A stretch of 64,000 nt of DNA, taken from JANQRZ01 sp965214485. GTDB taxonomy: Bacteria > Bacteroidota > Rhodothermia > Rhodothermales > JANQRZ01. Below, piece by piece: positions 51,501 to 60,856 of this stretch. Numbering within the stretch: the first letter of the stretch is position 1; the number at the start of each line of letters is the position of its first letter. The DNA lies in NCBI GenBank assembly GCA_965214485.1, contig CBDCBW010000015.1, positions 124,001 to 188,000 on the forward strand, read 5' to 3'. The notes below the pieces were generated by a model. That model saw nothing but the letters and a program-made list of their open reading frames with translations. It did not search any database and had not been told where the DNA came from. Made by a program: the position numbers and the translations under genes.

Positions 51501-51525
51501 ACGCTCGCCCATCTCTAGCTAAGCC

Positions 51526-51714
51526 CTACGGGGTGTTGAAGTGGCACGTCTCCTGGTTGATCGTCGGGCACTGGTTGATCGAGTTGAGCCCGTCCTCGAT
51601 CACGTTGCCGTCCACGTCGAACGACTGGTCGCCCGTGAAGGGGTCGCCGAGGGTAGCCGTGATCTCGGCGACGTCGCCGTACTCGGTGAGCTTGGGTGCA
51701 CTGTAGGTTTTCAT
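51526..51714 (-). CDS. Lasso-type RiPP leader peptide-containing protein
   Basis: 62 residues starting MKTYSAPKLTEYGDVAEIT. This matches the lasso leader pattern Y-x2-P-x-L-x3-G-x5-T exactly, with Tyr4, Pro7, Leu9, Gly13 and Thr19. A GAGG lies 8 bases before the ATG. The remaining 43 residues (ATLGDPFTGDQSFDVDG ..., ending in NQCPTINQETCHFNTP) are longer than known lasso cores and contain two Cys. If Ala20 ends the leader, Asp9 of the core could serve for ring closure. No B1/B2 protease, RRE or asparagine synthetase-like cyclase is in the window. Confidence 0.7.
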   Translation of the reverse strand: MKTYSAPKLTEYGDVAEITATLGDPFTGDQSFDVDGNVIEDGLNSINQCPTINQETCHFNTP

Positions 51715-52100
51715 GCGAGGGTCCTCGTGAAGGTGGATAGAGAGTCTTGCGAGGTCCCTATGCACCAAGTCCACCAACGGGCGGGTGCGCCGGTTAGAAG
51801 CCCAGAATGGTCCGGTGGCGTTACTCGCACGCGGCTCTGAGGGGCCCTCACCCGCTGCTCCCCCTCCGCGTCTCAGAACTCCAGCGTACCACTCGGTCTC
51901 TCATGCCGGTTCTGAGAGTTTGTGCAACACGCTCGCGCGGTTCTCCTCCCCCAGACGACGCGCTCGGCGCGGCGCTGCTTCGCCGAGCCTACGGGCTCGG
52001 CTGGTGGGGTCGCTGCGCTCCCCGATCCTGCGGATTCGCGCGCCTTGAGCGCGCCCTGCTCGCTCGCTTTCGCCTTCGCCCTCCCTCCTCAAACAGGCTC
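51715..52100. other. Intergenic region upstream of the lasso-type gene
   Basis: About 385 bp. It contains several GC-rich inverted repeats (for example gccgagcctacgggctcggc near 51983-52002) and no convincing gene. It separates rseP from the small leader-peptide gene and should hold the promoter of the latter. Confidence 0.35.
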
Positions 52101-53522
52101 TCAGAGCCGCGTGAAGTCGTTGAAGATCACGAACGCCATGAACGCCAGGAGGAGCACGAAGCCGATCTGCTGCACGACGATGCGGACCCGCACCGAGGGC
52201 TCGCGCCGGGTGATGCCTTCGTAGAGCAGGAACATCAGGTGCCCGCCGTCGAGGACGGGGATCGGGAGGATGTTGAAGACGGCGAGGGCGATCGAGAGCA
52301 TCGCCACCATGAACCAGAACTGCTCCATCCCGGCGTCGGCGGCCTGCTTCGTCGCCTGCGCGATCATCACCGGGCCGCCGACGCTCTGGCGCACGTCGTC
52401 CTTGCCGGTGAAGAGCCGCCCGATGAGCCGCCCGTAGAGCACGATCCAGCTCCACGTCTCGGCGCTACCCGCCACGACTGCCTCGCCGAACCCGTACCGC
52501 TTCTGCTGGACGCCGAAGACCTGCTCGAGCAGCGGTCCGCTCGGGGGGTAGACGCCGAGGACGAAGCGCTCCGGGCCGTCGTCTTCGCCCGAGGTCCGCT
52601 CCGGCGTGAGGGTCGCTTCGTAGATCGCGGCCCCCCCACGCACCTCGGTGGGCGCAAGGCCCGCGTCGGCGCTCACGAGCGAGTCGGGGCGCGCCCAGCG
52701 GACGGGGGTAGGACGCCCCTCGGTCTCCTGGACCGCCTCCCCCATCTCGGCCCAGAACGTGACCGGGGTGCCGCCGATGGCGAGGACGCGGTCCCCCGAC
52801 TGCAGGCCCGTCTCCGCCGCCGGGCCGCCGGGGATGACGTCGCCGACGAGCGCCGGGAGGGCCGTCACGCCGAAGTCGCCCTGGGCGGCGTTGAGGCGCG
52901 AGGCGAAGTCCTCGGGCGCGGTGACGGTCACGGTCTCGCCGCCGCGCTCGACGGTGAACGTCGCCCGGTCCGCCGAGAGCGCCTCGATGCCGCCCGTCGG
53001 GTCGAACGCCTCGACGGGCTCCCCGTTGACGGCCACGAGCCGGTCCCCCGTCCGCAGCCCGATCTCGGAGGCGATCGAGCCGTCGGCGACGTAGACGGCC
53101 TCGACGTTCTCGTTCGGGATGTAGGTCTCGCCGTAGGCCCACTTGAGCCCGATGAAGATGGCGAAGGCGAGGACGAAGTTGAAGACCACCCCGGCCGTGA
53201 TCACGACGACCCGCTGCCAGACGGGCTTGGCGCGGAACTCCCACGGCTGCGGTTCCCGCTCGGCGAAGTCCGTGTCCATCGACTCGTCGACCATCCCGGC
53301 GATCTTGACGTAGCCGCCGAGCGGGACCGCGCCGATGCGGTACTCGGTCTCGCCGACGGTTTTGCTCACCACGCGCGGCGGGAAGCCGATGGAAAACTGG
53401 TCCACGCGCATCTTGAAGAGCTTGGCCGCGAGGAAGTGCCCGAGCTCGTGGACGAAGACCAAGATGCTGAGCGCGAGGCCGACCCAGAAGAGGTACTGGA
53501 AAATGGTGACGACGAGGTCCAT
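52101..53522 (-). CDS. rseP: Site-2 membrane metalloprotease RseP
   Basis: Intramembrane zinc protease (M50) that cuts membrane-bound anti-sigma factors and signal-peptide remnants. 473 residues. HELGH in the first helix (His25, Glu26, His29) and the third ligand in NILPIPVLDGGHL. Two PDZ domains lie at about 135-210 and 225-300 in the periplasmic loop, and C-terminal helices end in FVIFNDFTRL. It is transcribed after dxr on the same strand with 100 bp between them, a common arrangement. Confidence 0.95.
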   Translation of the reverse strand: MDLVVTIFQYLFWVGLALSILVFVHELGHFLAAKLFKMRVDQFSIGFPPRVVSKTVGETEYRIGAVPLGGYVKIAGMVDESMDTDFAEREPQPWEFRAKPVWQRVVVITAGVVFNFVLAFAIFIGLKWAYGETYIPNENVEAVYVADGSIASEIGLRTGDRLVAVNGEPVEAFDPTGGIEALSADRATFTVERGGETVTVTAPEDFASRLNAAQGDFGVTALPALVGDVIPGGPAAETGLQSGDRVLAIGGTPVTFWAEMGEAVQETEGRPTPVRWARPDSLVSADAGLAPTEVRGGAAIYEATLTPERTSGEDDGPERFVLGVYPPSGPLLEQVFGVQQKRYGFGEAVVAGSAETWSWIVLYGRLIGRLFTGKDDVRQSVGGPVMIAQATKQAADAGMEQFWFMVAMLSIALAVFNILPIPVLDGGHLMFLLYEGITRREPSVRVRIVVQQIGFVLLLAFMAFVIFNDFTRL

Positions 53523-53622
53523 CGGGCAGGCGTTTGGCAGTCAGGGGGCGGCGCACCGTGGGGCGGCGCGCCGGCGGATGCGGCGAACAGCGGGAAACCG
53601 TGGAGCCGGCCGAAAGCTCCGG

Positions 53623-54828
53623 CTACACCGTGAGGCTTCCGTGGAGTTCGCGCACGCGGGAGCGGGCCTCGCGGTCCACGGCCTCGAGCGCTTCGACCGA
53701 GTGCGGCGTCCCGGCGTCCGTCCTTTCGAGGGCGTGCTCGACGAGCCGGGGGATGTCGGTGAAGCTCACCCTCTCGGCGAGGAAGAGCGCGACGGCGGCC
53801 TCGTTGGCGGCGTTGAGCACGGCCGGGGCCGTGCCTCCTGCCGCGAGCGCGTCGAAGGCGAGGCGGAGGCACGGGAAGCGCCCGAGGTCCGGCTCCTCGA
53901 AGTCGAGCCGGGCGAGCTCGGCCCAGTCGATGCGGGGGTGCGGGGCGGGCCAGCGCTCGGGGAACGAGAGGGCGTACTGGATCGGGACGCGCATGTCGGG
54001 CACGCCGAGCTGCGCCTTCGCCGAGCCGTCGCGGAAGCCCACGAGCGAGTGGACGACCGACTGCGGGTGGACGAGCACCCGGAGGTGGGCCGGCTCGATG
54101 CCGAACATCCACCGCGCCTCGATCACCTCGAGCCCCTTGTTCATCATCGTCGCCGAGTCGATCGTGATCTTCGCGCCCATGTCCCAGTTCGGGTGGGCGA
54201 GGGCTTCGGCCAGGGTGATCGCGCCGAACGTCCCGGCGGCGCGCGTGCGGAACGGCCCGCCCGAGGCCGTCAGCGTCAGCGTCTCGACCGAGCCCGGCGG
54301 CTCGCCGACGAGGCACTGGAACAGCGCCGAGTGCTCGCTGTCGACCGGCAGCACGGCGGTCTCGTGCTCTCGGACCAGGTCCCGCACGAGCGACCCGGCG
54401 ACGACGAGCGCCTCCTTGTTGGCGAGCGCAACGGTCTTGCCCGCCCGGACCGCCGCGAGCGTCGGCCGCAGCCCGGCGAAGCCGACGACGGCGGCGACGA
54501 CCGTATCGACCGCCCCGTCCGTCGCCGCCGCCTCGAGCCCTTCGTCCCCGACGCGGACCTCGACCTCGGTGCCCGCGAGCGCCGCCCGCACCTGGGCCGC
54601 GCTCGCCTCGTCGCCGATCACCACGAACCGGGGCCGGAACGCGGCGGCCTGCTCGGCGAGCAGGGCGGCGTTGGTGTGGGCCGTGAGGGCGACGACGCGG
54701 AAGCGCTCGGGGAAGAGCCGGACGATCTCCAGCGTCTGCGTCCCGATCGAGCCGGTGGAGCCGAGGATCGTGAGACCTCGCGGGGTGCCGGCAGACGGGC
54801 GGGCGAGAGCGTCGAGACGAGGGAGCAT
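53623..54828 (-). CDS. dxr: 1-deoxy-D-xylulose 5-phosphate reductoisomerase
   Basis: Second enzyme of the MEP isoprenoid pathway; makes MEP from DXP with NADPH. 401 residues. NADPH site GSTGSIGTQTLEIV near 23, then ALANKEALVVAG, the metal/active site VDSEHSALFQCL, ASGGPFR and HPNWDMGAKITIDSATMMNK. It is upstream of rseP. Confidence 0.95.
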   Translation of the reverse strand: MLPRLDALARPSAGTPRGLTILGSTGSIGTQTLEIVRLFPERFRVVALTAHTNAALLAEQAAAFRPRFVVIGDEASAAQVRAALAGTEVEVRVGDEGLEAAATDGAVDTVVAAVVGFAGLRPTLAAVRAGKTVALANKEALVVAGSLVRDLVREHETAVLPVDSEHSALFQCLVGEPPGSVETLTLTASGGPFRTRAAGTFGAITLAEALAHPNWDMGAKITIDSATMMNKGLEVIEARWMFGIEPAHLRVLVHPQSVVHSLVGFRDGSAKAQLGVPDMRVPIQYALSFPERWPAPHPRIDWAELARLDFEEPDLGRFPCLRLAFDALAAGGTAPAVLNAANEAAVALFLAERVSFTDIPRLVEHALERTDAGTPHSVEALEAVDREARSRVRELHGSLTV

Positions 54829-54987
54829 ACGAGCGGATCGTTCGGTGCGGGTTCTCTAGCTGCTCAAATGACTACTGCCCAACGACCACCGCCGAAGACC
54901 GATGACCCTTCGACAACAACCGGCGAAACTTACGCGTTGAGGCCCCATACCACAACGCCGCTCTTCGGCCCGCGCTCGCGGCTTGCC

Positions 54988-56874
54988 ATGAACGCCTGGT
55001 TTTCCACCGCCCTACTCGCTGCCTCGATGCTGGCTGCCGCCCCCGCAGCGGCGCAGCAGAACAACGGCTGGACCGTCATCCGCCCCGGCGACGAGGACGC
55101 GGCGGCGGGCAAGTTCCGGCTCGCCGACGCCTACCTCCGCGCCGGGCAGACGGAGCGCGCCCTCGCCCTGCTCGAAGACCTCCACGCTGCCGACCCCGGC
55201 TCGTTCGCCGTCTACGACAAGCTGAAGGAAGCCTACGTCACGGCCAAGCGCTACGACGACGCGCTTCGGCTCGTCGAGGCCCGGGCCGAGCGCACGGCGC
55301 GGACCCCGAACCTCCTCGCCGAGCAGGGCCGCCTGCACTCGTTGAACGGCGACGCCGCGGCGGCCGCGGCGGCGTGGCAGGCCGCACTCGACGCCGCTCC
55401 GAGGCAGGCCTCGGCCTACCAGCAGGTCGCCGGCGCGCAGGCCGAAGCGAGGCGCTACGACGACGCCGAGGCGACCCTCGTGCAGGGCCGCGCGCGCGTC
55501 GGCGACCCGGCGCTCTACCAGGTGCAGCTCGCCGACCTGTACGGGCAGGCCGGCAAACACGAGCAGGCGTTCGAGGAGTACGCCGCCCTCCTGAGCGAGA
55601 ACCCCGGGCAGATCGACTTCGTGCAGGCCCGGATCGGGCAGCTCCTGGAGCAGGACGGCGCGGACGCCGCCTTCACCGAGGCGCTCCAACGGCTGATCCG
55701 GCGCGAGCCGCTCGTCCTCCCCTACCGCGCGCTCGCCGCGTGGCTCTACGCCGAGACCGGCGACTTCAGCGCCGCGCTCGACGCCGTTCGCGCGCTCGAC
55801 CGGCTGCGCGGCGAGGAGGGCCGGAGCCTCTTCGCCTTCGCCGAGTCCGCGCTCGGTGCCGAAGCCTTCGACGAGGCCCTCGCCGCCTACCAGATCATCC
55901 TCGACCGCCACGCCGATGGGCCCATCGCCCCGCTCGCGCTCCTCAGCACGGCCCTCCTCCACGAGCGCCGCGCCGAGGCCGGCGGCGAGCGCGCCTTCGA
56001 CGCCGAGGGCAACCGCATCCCGGCCCCGAGCTACGACGAGGCCCTCGCCCGCTACGAGTCGTTTCTCCGGGAGTATCCGGCTCACCCGAGCCAGCCCGTC
56101 GCCCTCCGCCGCCTCGCCGGGTTGCAGAAAGACGTGTTCCGCGACTACGGCCAGGCCGAGGCGCTCCTGCGCGACGTCATCGCCCGCTACCCGGACGGCG
56201 AGGTCGCCGCCACCGCGCGGCTCGACCTCGGCGAGGTGGCGATCCTGCGCAACGACCTCGTCTCGGCGAGGGCGGCGTTCACCCACGTCGAGGAGAGCGA
56301 GCGGATCGGCGAGGCGGCGGAGCTGGCGCGGCTGGAGCTGGCCCGCCTCGCGTTCTACGAAGGGCAGTTCGAGACGGCGAAGCTGCGGACCCAGGCGATG
56401 AACCGCAACACCGCCACCGACGTGGCGAACGACGCCATCGAGCTCAAGCTGCTCGTCTCGGAAAATGCCGGCCCCGACTCGACGAACCGCCCGCTCCGCG
56501 CCTTCGCGAGGGCTCGCCTGCTCCAGCGGCAGCAGCGCCCCGCCCTCGCCCTCGAAGCCGTGGACAGCCTGCTCGCCGACGCGCCGGGGCACGCGCTCGC
56601 CGACGACGCCCACTTCCTCCGCGCGGGCCTCCTGCGCGCCCTCGGCCGCACCGACGAGGCGCTCGCCGCGCTCGACGCCTTCCCCGGCCAGTTCCCCGAC
56701 AGCCACCTCGCCGACCGCGCCGTCTTCACGACGGCGGAGATTCACGAGCGCGACCTCGGCGACCCGCAAGCTGCGATGGCGGCGTACTCCGACCTCCTCG
56801 CCCGCTACCCCGGCTCCCTCCTCGCCCCCGAAGCCCGCGCCCGCATCCGCCGCCTGCGCGGCGACGGAGTGTGA
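54988..56874 (+). CDS. Secreted TPR-repeat protein
   Basis: 628 residues with a Sec signal (MNAWFSTALLAASMLAAAPA, cleavage near AAQ). The rest is a long array of tetratricopeptide repeats (FRLADAYLRAGQTERALALL, LYGQAGKHEQAFEEYAALLS, YPDGEVAATARLDLGEVAIL). The C-terminal part resembles the YfgC/BamD/TolA-binding type TPRs (YSDLLARYPGSLLAPEARAR). It is divergent from dxr. The ATG was chosen because it begins the signal. A role as a periplasmic scaffold is inferred. Confidence 0.8.
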   Translation: MNAWFSTALLAASMLAAAPAAAQQNNGWTVIRPGDEDAAAGKFRLADAYLRAGQTERALALLEDLHAADPGSFAVYDKLKEAYVTAKRYDDALRLVEARAERTARTPNLLAEQGRLHSLNGDAAAAAAAWQAALDAAPRQASAYQQVAGAQAEARRYDDAEATLVQGRARVGDPALYQVQLADLYGQAGKHEQAFEEYAALLSENPGQIDFVQARIGQLLEQDGADAAFTEALQRLIRREPLVLPYRALAAWLYAETGDFSAALDAVRALDRLRGEEGRSLFAFAESALGAEAFDEALAAYQIILDRHADGPIAPLALLSTALLHERRAEAGGERAFDAEGNRIPAPSYDEALARYESFLREYPAHPSQPVALRRLAGLQKDVFRDYGQAEALLRDVIARYPDGEVAATARLDLGEVAILRNDLVSARAAFTHVEESERIGEAAELARLELARLAFYEGQFETAKLRTQAMNRNTATDVANDAIELKLLVSENAGPDSTNRPLRAFARARLLQRQQRPALALEAVDSLLADAPGHALADDAHFLRAGLLRALGRTDEALAALDAFPGQFPDSHLADRAVFTTAEIHERDLGDPQAAMAAYSDLLARYPGSLLAPEARARIRRLRGDGV

Positions 56875-56971
56875 GATTTGAGGAAGGGAACCTTGAAGTG
56901 ACTTTACCGCGAGGGCGACAGCACCACACATTCAGCGCTGTCTCCCCTGCTCCTTCAACGCCGATCCTCCC

Positions 56972-57349
56972 ATGAAACGCTTCGCACTGCTCTATTTGCT
57001 CGGCACCGTCTTGAGTGGATGTGACGATGCCATCCCCACCCTCTGCCCGGCCGTGGAGAATCCCGGCCTCGTCGTCGAGGTCCGCGATGCCGACAGGGGC
57101 ACATTCATCGCAGAGGGTGCTGTGGCAGTGGCGCAGGACGGAGGCTATGTGGACACCCTACTCGCCGCCGCTTCCTCGGGTGACGGCACCCTTCGCAGTC
57201 TCGCCGGTGCCTACGAGCGGCCCGGCACCTACACGGTCTCCGTGAGCCGGCCAGACTATCAAACGTGGCGACGTGCCAACGTCCGCGTGTCTGAAGGAGA
57301 ATGCGGCGTCCGCACCGTCGAACTCGAAGCCCTCCTCGAACGAGAGTAG
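56972..57349 (+). CDS. Lipoprotein with carboxypeptidase-regulatory-like domain
   Basis: 125 residues: signal MKRFALLYLLGTVL, lipobox LSGC. The mature part (LVVEVRDADRGTFIAEGAVA, ERPGTYTVSVSRPDYQTWRR) has the beta-sandwich pattern of CarboxypepD_reg-like domains found in Bacteroidota surface proteins. Three Cys residues lie in the mature part. It is between the TPR gene and the next, all on the plus strand. Confidence 0.7.
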   Translation: MKRFALLYLLGTVLSGCDDAIPTLCPAVENPGLVVEVRDADRGTFIAEGAVAVAQDGGYVDTLLAAASSGDGTLRSLAGAYERPGTYTVSVSRPDYQTWRRANVRVSEGECGVRTVELEALLERE

Positions 57350-57386
57350 CCCTCCATTCCCTCCACGCCCTCCAATCCGATTCGCC

Positions 57387-58646
57387 ATGCGATCCTTCGG
57401 CCTGCTCGTCCTATTCCTGCTCATCCCGACCCAGGCCAGCAGCCAGGACCTCCTCCTCCCGATGGACGAGCGGCAGAGCGACCACCTCAAAGCCTACGGC
57501 GCGGTCTACTGGGCGCTCGACCGGGGGATGAACGTCGAGTGGCTGCTGAACTACCGGGGCGGGTCGTTCCTCGCCGAAGGCACGCCGGCGCTCACGCAGG
57601 AGCTGCGCATCCGCGGCGTGAGCTTCGAGCCGCTCGGTGCCGGCGAGGCGGCGCAGGTCATCGCCCAGGTCGAGAGCCCCGGCTCGAACACGAGCGTGGT
57701 GCGGCTCGAGAAGGCCCCGGAGATCGCCGTCTACGCGCCCAAGCAGAGCCTCCCGTGGGACGACGCCGTGACGCTCGCCCTGACCTACGCCGAGGTGCCC
57801 TACGAGCTGGTCTACGACGACGAGGTCCTCGACGACCAGCTCGAGGCCTACGACTGGCTCCACCTCCACCACGAGGACTTCACCGGGCAGTACGGCAAGT
57901 TCTTCGCCGCCTACCAGAACGCGGCGTGGTACCGCGAGCAGGTCCGCGAGGCCGAGGCCAGCGCCCGCACCTACGGGTTCAGCAAAGTCAGCGGCCTCAA
58001 GCTCGCCGTCGCCGAGAAGATCCGGGCCTACGTCGCCGGCGGCGGGTTCCTCTTCGCGATGTGCTCCGGCACCGACACCTTCGACATCGCGCTCGCCGCC
58101 GCCGGGCTCGACATCGTCCCGCCCGAGCTCGACGGCGACACAGTCGATCCCGACGCCCTAGGCCGGCTCGACTTTTCGCGGACGCTCGCCTTCACGGGCT
58201 TCCGCCCGAGCTTCAACGCGGTCGAGTACGAGCACTCCGACATCGACGTGACCCCGCCGCCGCAGCTTCGCAACCCGGCGGTGGACTACTTCACCCTCTT
58301 CGACTTCTCCGCCAAGTGGGACCCCGTCCCGACGATGCTGACGCAGAACCACGTCGCCACCGTCAAGGGGTTCATGGGGCAGACGACCAACTTCCGCAAG
58401 GGCCTCGTCAAGCCCGGCGTGGTGGTCCTCGCCGAGGCACCGGGGCGCGACGAGGTGCGCTACCTCTACGGCCCGCTCGGGCAGGGCTTCTTCGCCTTCT
58501 ACGGCGGCCACGACCCCGAGGACTACCAGCACTTCGTCGGCGACCCGCCGACGGACCTGGCGCTCCACAAGCACTCGCCCGGCTACCGGCTGATCCTCAA
58601 CAACGTGCTCTTCCCGGCGGCCAAGAAGCAGAAGCGCAAGACGTGA
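57387..58646 (+). CDS. Secreted protein of the Bacteroidota family labelled 'asparagine synthetase B'
   Basis: 419 residues with a signal (MRSFGLLVLFLLIPTQAS). Conserved stretches are DHLKAYGAVYWALDRGMNVE, WLLNYRGGSFL, YDWLHLHHEDFTGQYGKFFA and GGGFLFAMCSGTDTFDIALA. Close relatives are found throughout Bacteroidota and are often called asparagine synthetase B, but no ATP pyrophosphatase or N-terminal nucleophile motif is visible here. The function should be treated as unknown. The LHLHHED and FYGGHDPEDYQH stretches could bind metal. Confidence 0.75.
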   Translation: MRSFGLLVLFLLIPTQASSQDLLLPMDERQSDHLKAYGAVYWALDRGMNVEWLLNYRGGSFLAEGTPALTQELRIRGVSFEPLGAGEAAQVIAQVESPGSNTSVVRLEKAPEIAVYAPKQSLPWDDAVTLALTYAEVPYELVYDDEVLDDQLEAYDWLHLHHEDFTGQYGKFFAAYQNAAWYREQVREAEASARTYGFSKVSGLKLAVAEKIRAYVAGGGFLFAMCSGTDTFDIALAAAGLDIVPPELDGDTVDPDALGRLDFSRTLAFTGFRPSFNAVEYEHSDIDVTPPPQLRNPAVDYFTLFDFSAKWDPVPTMLTQNHVATVKGFMGQTTNFRKGLVKPGVVVLAEAPGRDEVRYLYGPLGQGFFAFYGGHDPEDYQHFVGDPPTDLALHKHSPGYRLILNNVLFPAAKKQKRKT

Positions 58647-58685
58647 GCGCGCCGTAGTTTTACGGACCCCCACCTGGTGACTCCG

Positions 58686-59096
58686 ATGGAACCCCGCCCG
58701 ATTCGCGTACTGATGGCCAAGATCGGCCTGGACGGGCACGACCGGGGGGCGAAGGTGGTGGCGGCGGCCCTCCGCGATGCCGGGATAGAGGTGATCTACA
58801 CGGGCCTCCGGAAGACGCCGGAGCAGGTCGTCGCCGCCGCGCTGCAGGAGGACGTGGACGTGATCGGCGTCTCGATCCTGTCGGGCGCGCACGCGACGGT
58901 CTTCCGCAAGCTGCGCGAGGGGCTCGCCGCCGAGGGCCTAGACGATGTGGTCGTGATCGGCGGCGGGGTGATCCCGGACGACGACATCCCGGAGCTCGAG
59001 GCGCTCGGCGTGGGCAAGGTGTTCACGCCGGGGACGCCGCTGGCCGAGATCGTAGCGTACCTTCGAGAGACCGTTTCGGCTCTCGACCGCAGCTGA
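58686..59096 (+). CDS. Cobalamin-binding domain protein (methylmalonyl-CoA mutase C-terminal-like)
   Basis: 136 residues, a stand-alone B12-binding fold. The motif is MAKIGLDGHDRGAKVVAAAL, in which DGHDRG is the DxHxxG that supplies the lower ligand His. SILSGAH and GGGVIPDDD are the other cofactor contacts. The ATG at 58686 is preferred; a GTG 9 bp upstream is an alternative. It could be the small component of a split acyl-CoA mutase, but no large subunit or MeaB-like GTPase gene is nearby. TAGTTTTAC at 58655 resembles a -7 promoter box. Confidence 0.88.
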   Translation: MEPRPIRVLMAKIGLDGHDRGAKVVAAALRDAGIEVIYTGLRKTPEQVVAAALQEDVDVIGVSILSGAHATVFRKLREGLAAEGLDDVVVIGGGVIPDDDIPELEALGVGKVFTPGTPLAEIVAYLRETVSALDRS

Positions 59097-59202
59097 TTCG
59101 TAGCGCGCACGAGTTTCGTGGAGCGCGCACGAGCGAGGCACTCGCGGCACCGCTTTCCTGCGAACCCCTCCCTGCGTTTTACGCATCACGTCTTCCGTCC
59201 CC

Positions 59203-60132
59203 GTGCCTCCCCTCTACCAGCGCATCCTCCTCACCGGCGCGAACGGCCTGGTCGGCCAGGCACTCGCCGAGCGCCTCAGCGCCGACGCCGACGTGGACCT
59301 GCTGGCAACGGGCCGCGACGAGCGCCCGCGCTTCACGCAGGCGTCGTGCGGCTACACCCCGCTCGACGTCACCGACGCCGAGGCCGTGCGCCGGCTGTTC
59401 GTGGACTTCGCGCCGAGCGTCGTGATTAACTGCGCGGCGGTGACGAAGGTCGAGGACGGCGAGGCCGACCGAGAGGCGTGCTGGGCGGTGAACGTCGACG
59501 CCGTCGCCGCGCTCGGGCACCGCTGCAAGGCGCACGGCGCGCGCCTCGTCCAGCTCTCGACGGACTTCGTCTTCGACGGCACCGCCGGCCCCTACAGCGA
59601 GCGCGACCGGCCCGGCCCGGTCAACTTCTACGGGCGCTCGAAGTGGGCGAGCGAGAACGCCGTCCGCGCCGCCGGCCTCCGCCGGTGGACGATCGTCCGG
59701 ACGGCCCTCGGCTTCGGCACCGGCACCGCCCTCAGCCGCTCGAACTTCGGCCTGTGGCTCAGCGAGCGCTTGCAGCGCGGCGAGCCGACCGAGGTCTGCA
59801 CCGACCAGGTCCGCACGCCGACCTACGTCCCGGACCTCGCCGACGGCATCGCCCGCGCCGTCCGCCTCGGCAAGAACGGGCTCTACCACCTCGCCGGACG
59901 CGAGATCCTCTCGGTCTTCGACTTTGCCCGCCGCCTCGCCGCGCGCTTCGACTTCGACCCGGCGCTCATCACGCCGACGACGACGGACGTGCTCCACCCG
60001 GACGCCCCGCGCCCGCTCCGGACCGGCCTGCTCATCCTCAAGGCTGAGACCGAGCTGGGCTACAAGCCGCGCTCGCTCGACGACGCGCTCGACCACTTCG
60101 GGCAGCGGCTCGGGCTTCCGGTCGTTCAGTAG
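59203..60132 (+). CDS. RmlD-like sugar-nucleotide reductase (extended SDR)
   Basis: 309 residues from a GTG start. NAD(P) site LLTGANGLVGQALAERL near residue 9, then VVINCAAVTKVEDGE and VQLSTDFVFDGTAGPYSE. The catalytic Tyr-x3-Lys is in YGRSKWASE. This is the pattern of dTDP-4-dehydrorhamnose reductase, which completes dTDP-rhamnose, but RmlA/B/C genes are not near. A related SDR acting on another sugar nucleotide is possible. Confidence 0.85.
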   Translation: MPPLYQRILLTGANGLVGQALAERLSADADVDLLATGRDERPRFTQASCGYTPLDVTDAEAVRRLFVDFAPSVVINCAAVTKVEDGEADREACWAVNVDAVAALGHRCKAHGARLVQLSTDFVFDGTAGPYSERDRPGPVNFYGRSKWASENAVRAAGLRRWTIVRTALGFGTGTALSRSNFGLWLSERLQRGEPTEVCTDQVRTPTYVPDLADGIARAVRLGKNGLYHLAGREILSVFDFARRLAARFDFDPALITPTTTDVLHPDAPRPLRTGLLILKAETELGYKPRSLDDALDHFGQRLGLPVVQ

Positions 60133-60307
60133 CCGGCGCACGGTGGGTCGGGGGTGGGCCAGGTGCCGTTCCCGGCCCGGCGGCCTCGTGGGAGTCGCCC
60201 CCACGTTCCAAGTGCCTGCGCCTCCCAAGTGCCTGCACCTCGGCCTCTTTCCCGGCGTCGCCTGGCCTCCGCCGGGGTCCTCTTCTCCGCCGCCGGGGTC
60301 CTGCGTG

Positions 60308-60727
60308 CTATTCGTCTTTCGCCTCGAACCGGAACGTGCTGAGGGCCCCCCCCTGGTCGGCGATGAGCAGGAGGCCGTCGTCCGAGAGCGAGTAGACCAC
60401 GCGGTCGGCGGTGCCGAGGCGCGGGCCGAGGTCGAGCGTGCCGGCGCATGCCTTCTCGGTGCAGCCCTCCCCGCGCGCGAACGCGCTGAAGTCGAGCTCG
60501 TTGCTGGAGCGCCCGACCGGCCCGCTGCACGCGTTGCACGACTCGATCACGACGGCGGTCTCGCTCGTGAACGTGATCGAGGTCGGGCTCCCCCGCGTCG
60601 TGTCCCCCGGCGGGAGGACGACGTCCTGGAGCGCCCACCGCACCTCGACGAGGTCGTTGCCGAGCCCCTGATCGTCGCAGCCGGCGGCACCGAGCGCGAG
60701 GGCGAGCACGAGCAGGCGGAGGGGCAT
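60308..60727 (-). CDS. HslJ/META-like lipoprotein
   Basis: 139 residues: signal MPLRLLVLALALG, lipobox AAGC. The META-domain pattern is recognisable: VEVRWALQDVVLPPG, SITFTSETAVVIESCNACSG and the C-terminal LLIADQGGALSTFRFE. META/HslJ lipoproteins are linked to resistance to novobiocin and heat in E. coli, but the role here is unknown. It is divergent from serS. Confidence 0.7.
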   Translation of the reverse strand: MPLRLLVLALALGAAGCDDQGLGNDLVEVRWALQDVVLPPGDTTRGSPTSITFTSETAVVIESCNACSGPVGRSSNELDFSAFARGEGCTEKACAGTLDLGPRLGTADRVVYSLSDDGLLLIADQGGALSTFRFEAKDE

Positions 60728-60815
60728 AGCGCAGGGAGCGAAGGACGGGAGGCAAAGGTAGCGTGAACATCGGCGCGCGCGCAGGCAAATCGCGGTGCCG
60801 GTGTCCACGCGTCGA

Positions 60816-60823
60816 TATTTTGG
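60816..60823 (+). promoter_or_regulatory. Possible -7 box of serS
   Basis: TATTTTGG fits TAnnTTTG well and lies 34-41 bases upstream of the serS ATG, giving a leader of about 25-30 bases. Confidence 0.35.
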
Positions 60824-60856
60824 AGGCTCTGTTCTCCGCCTCTTCGCCCCTGCGCC

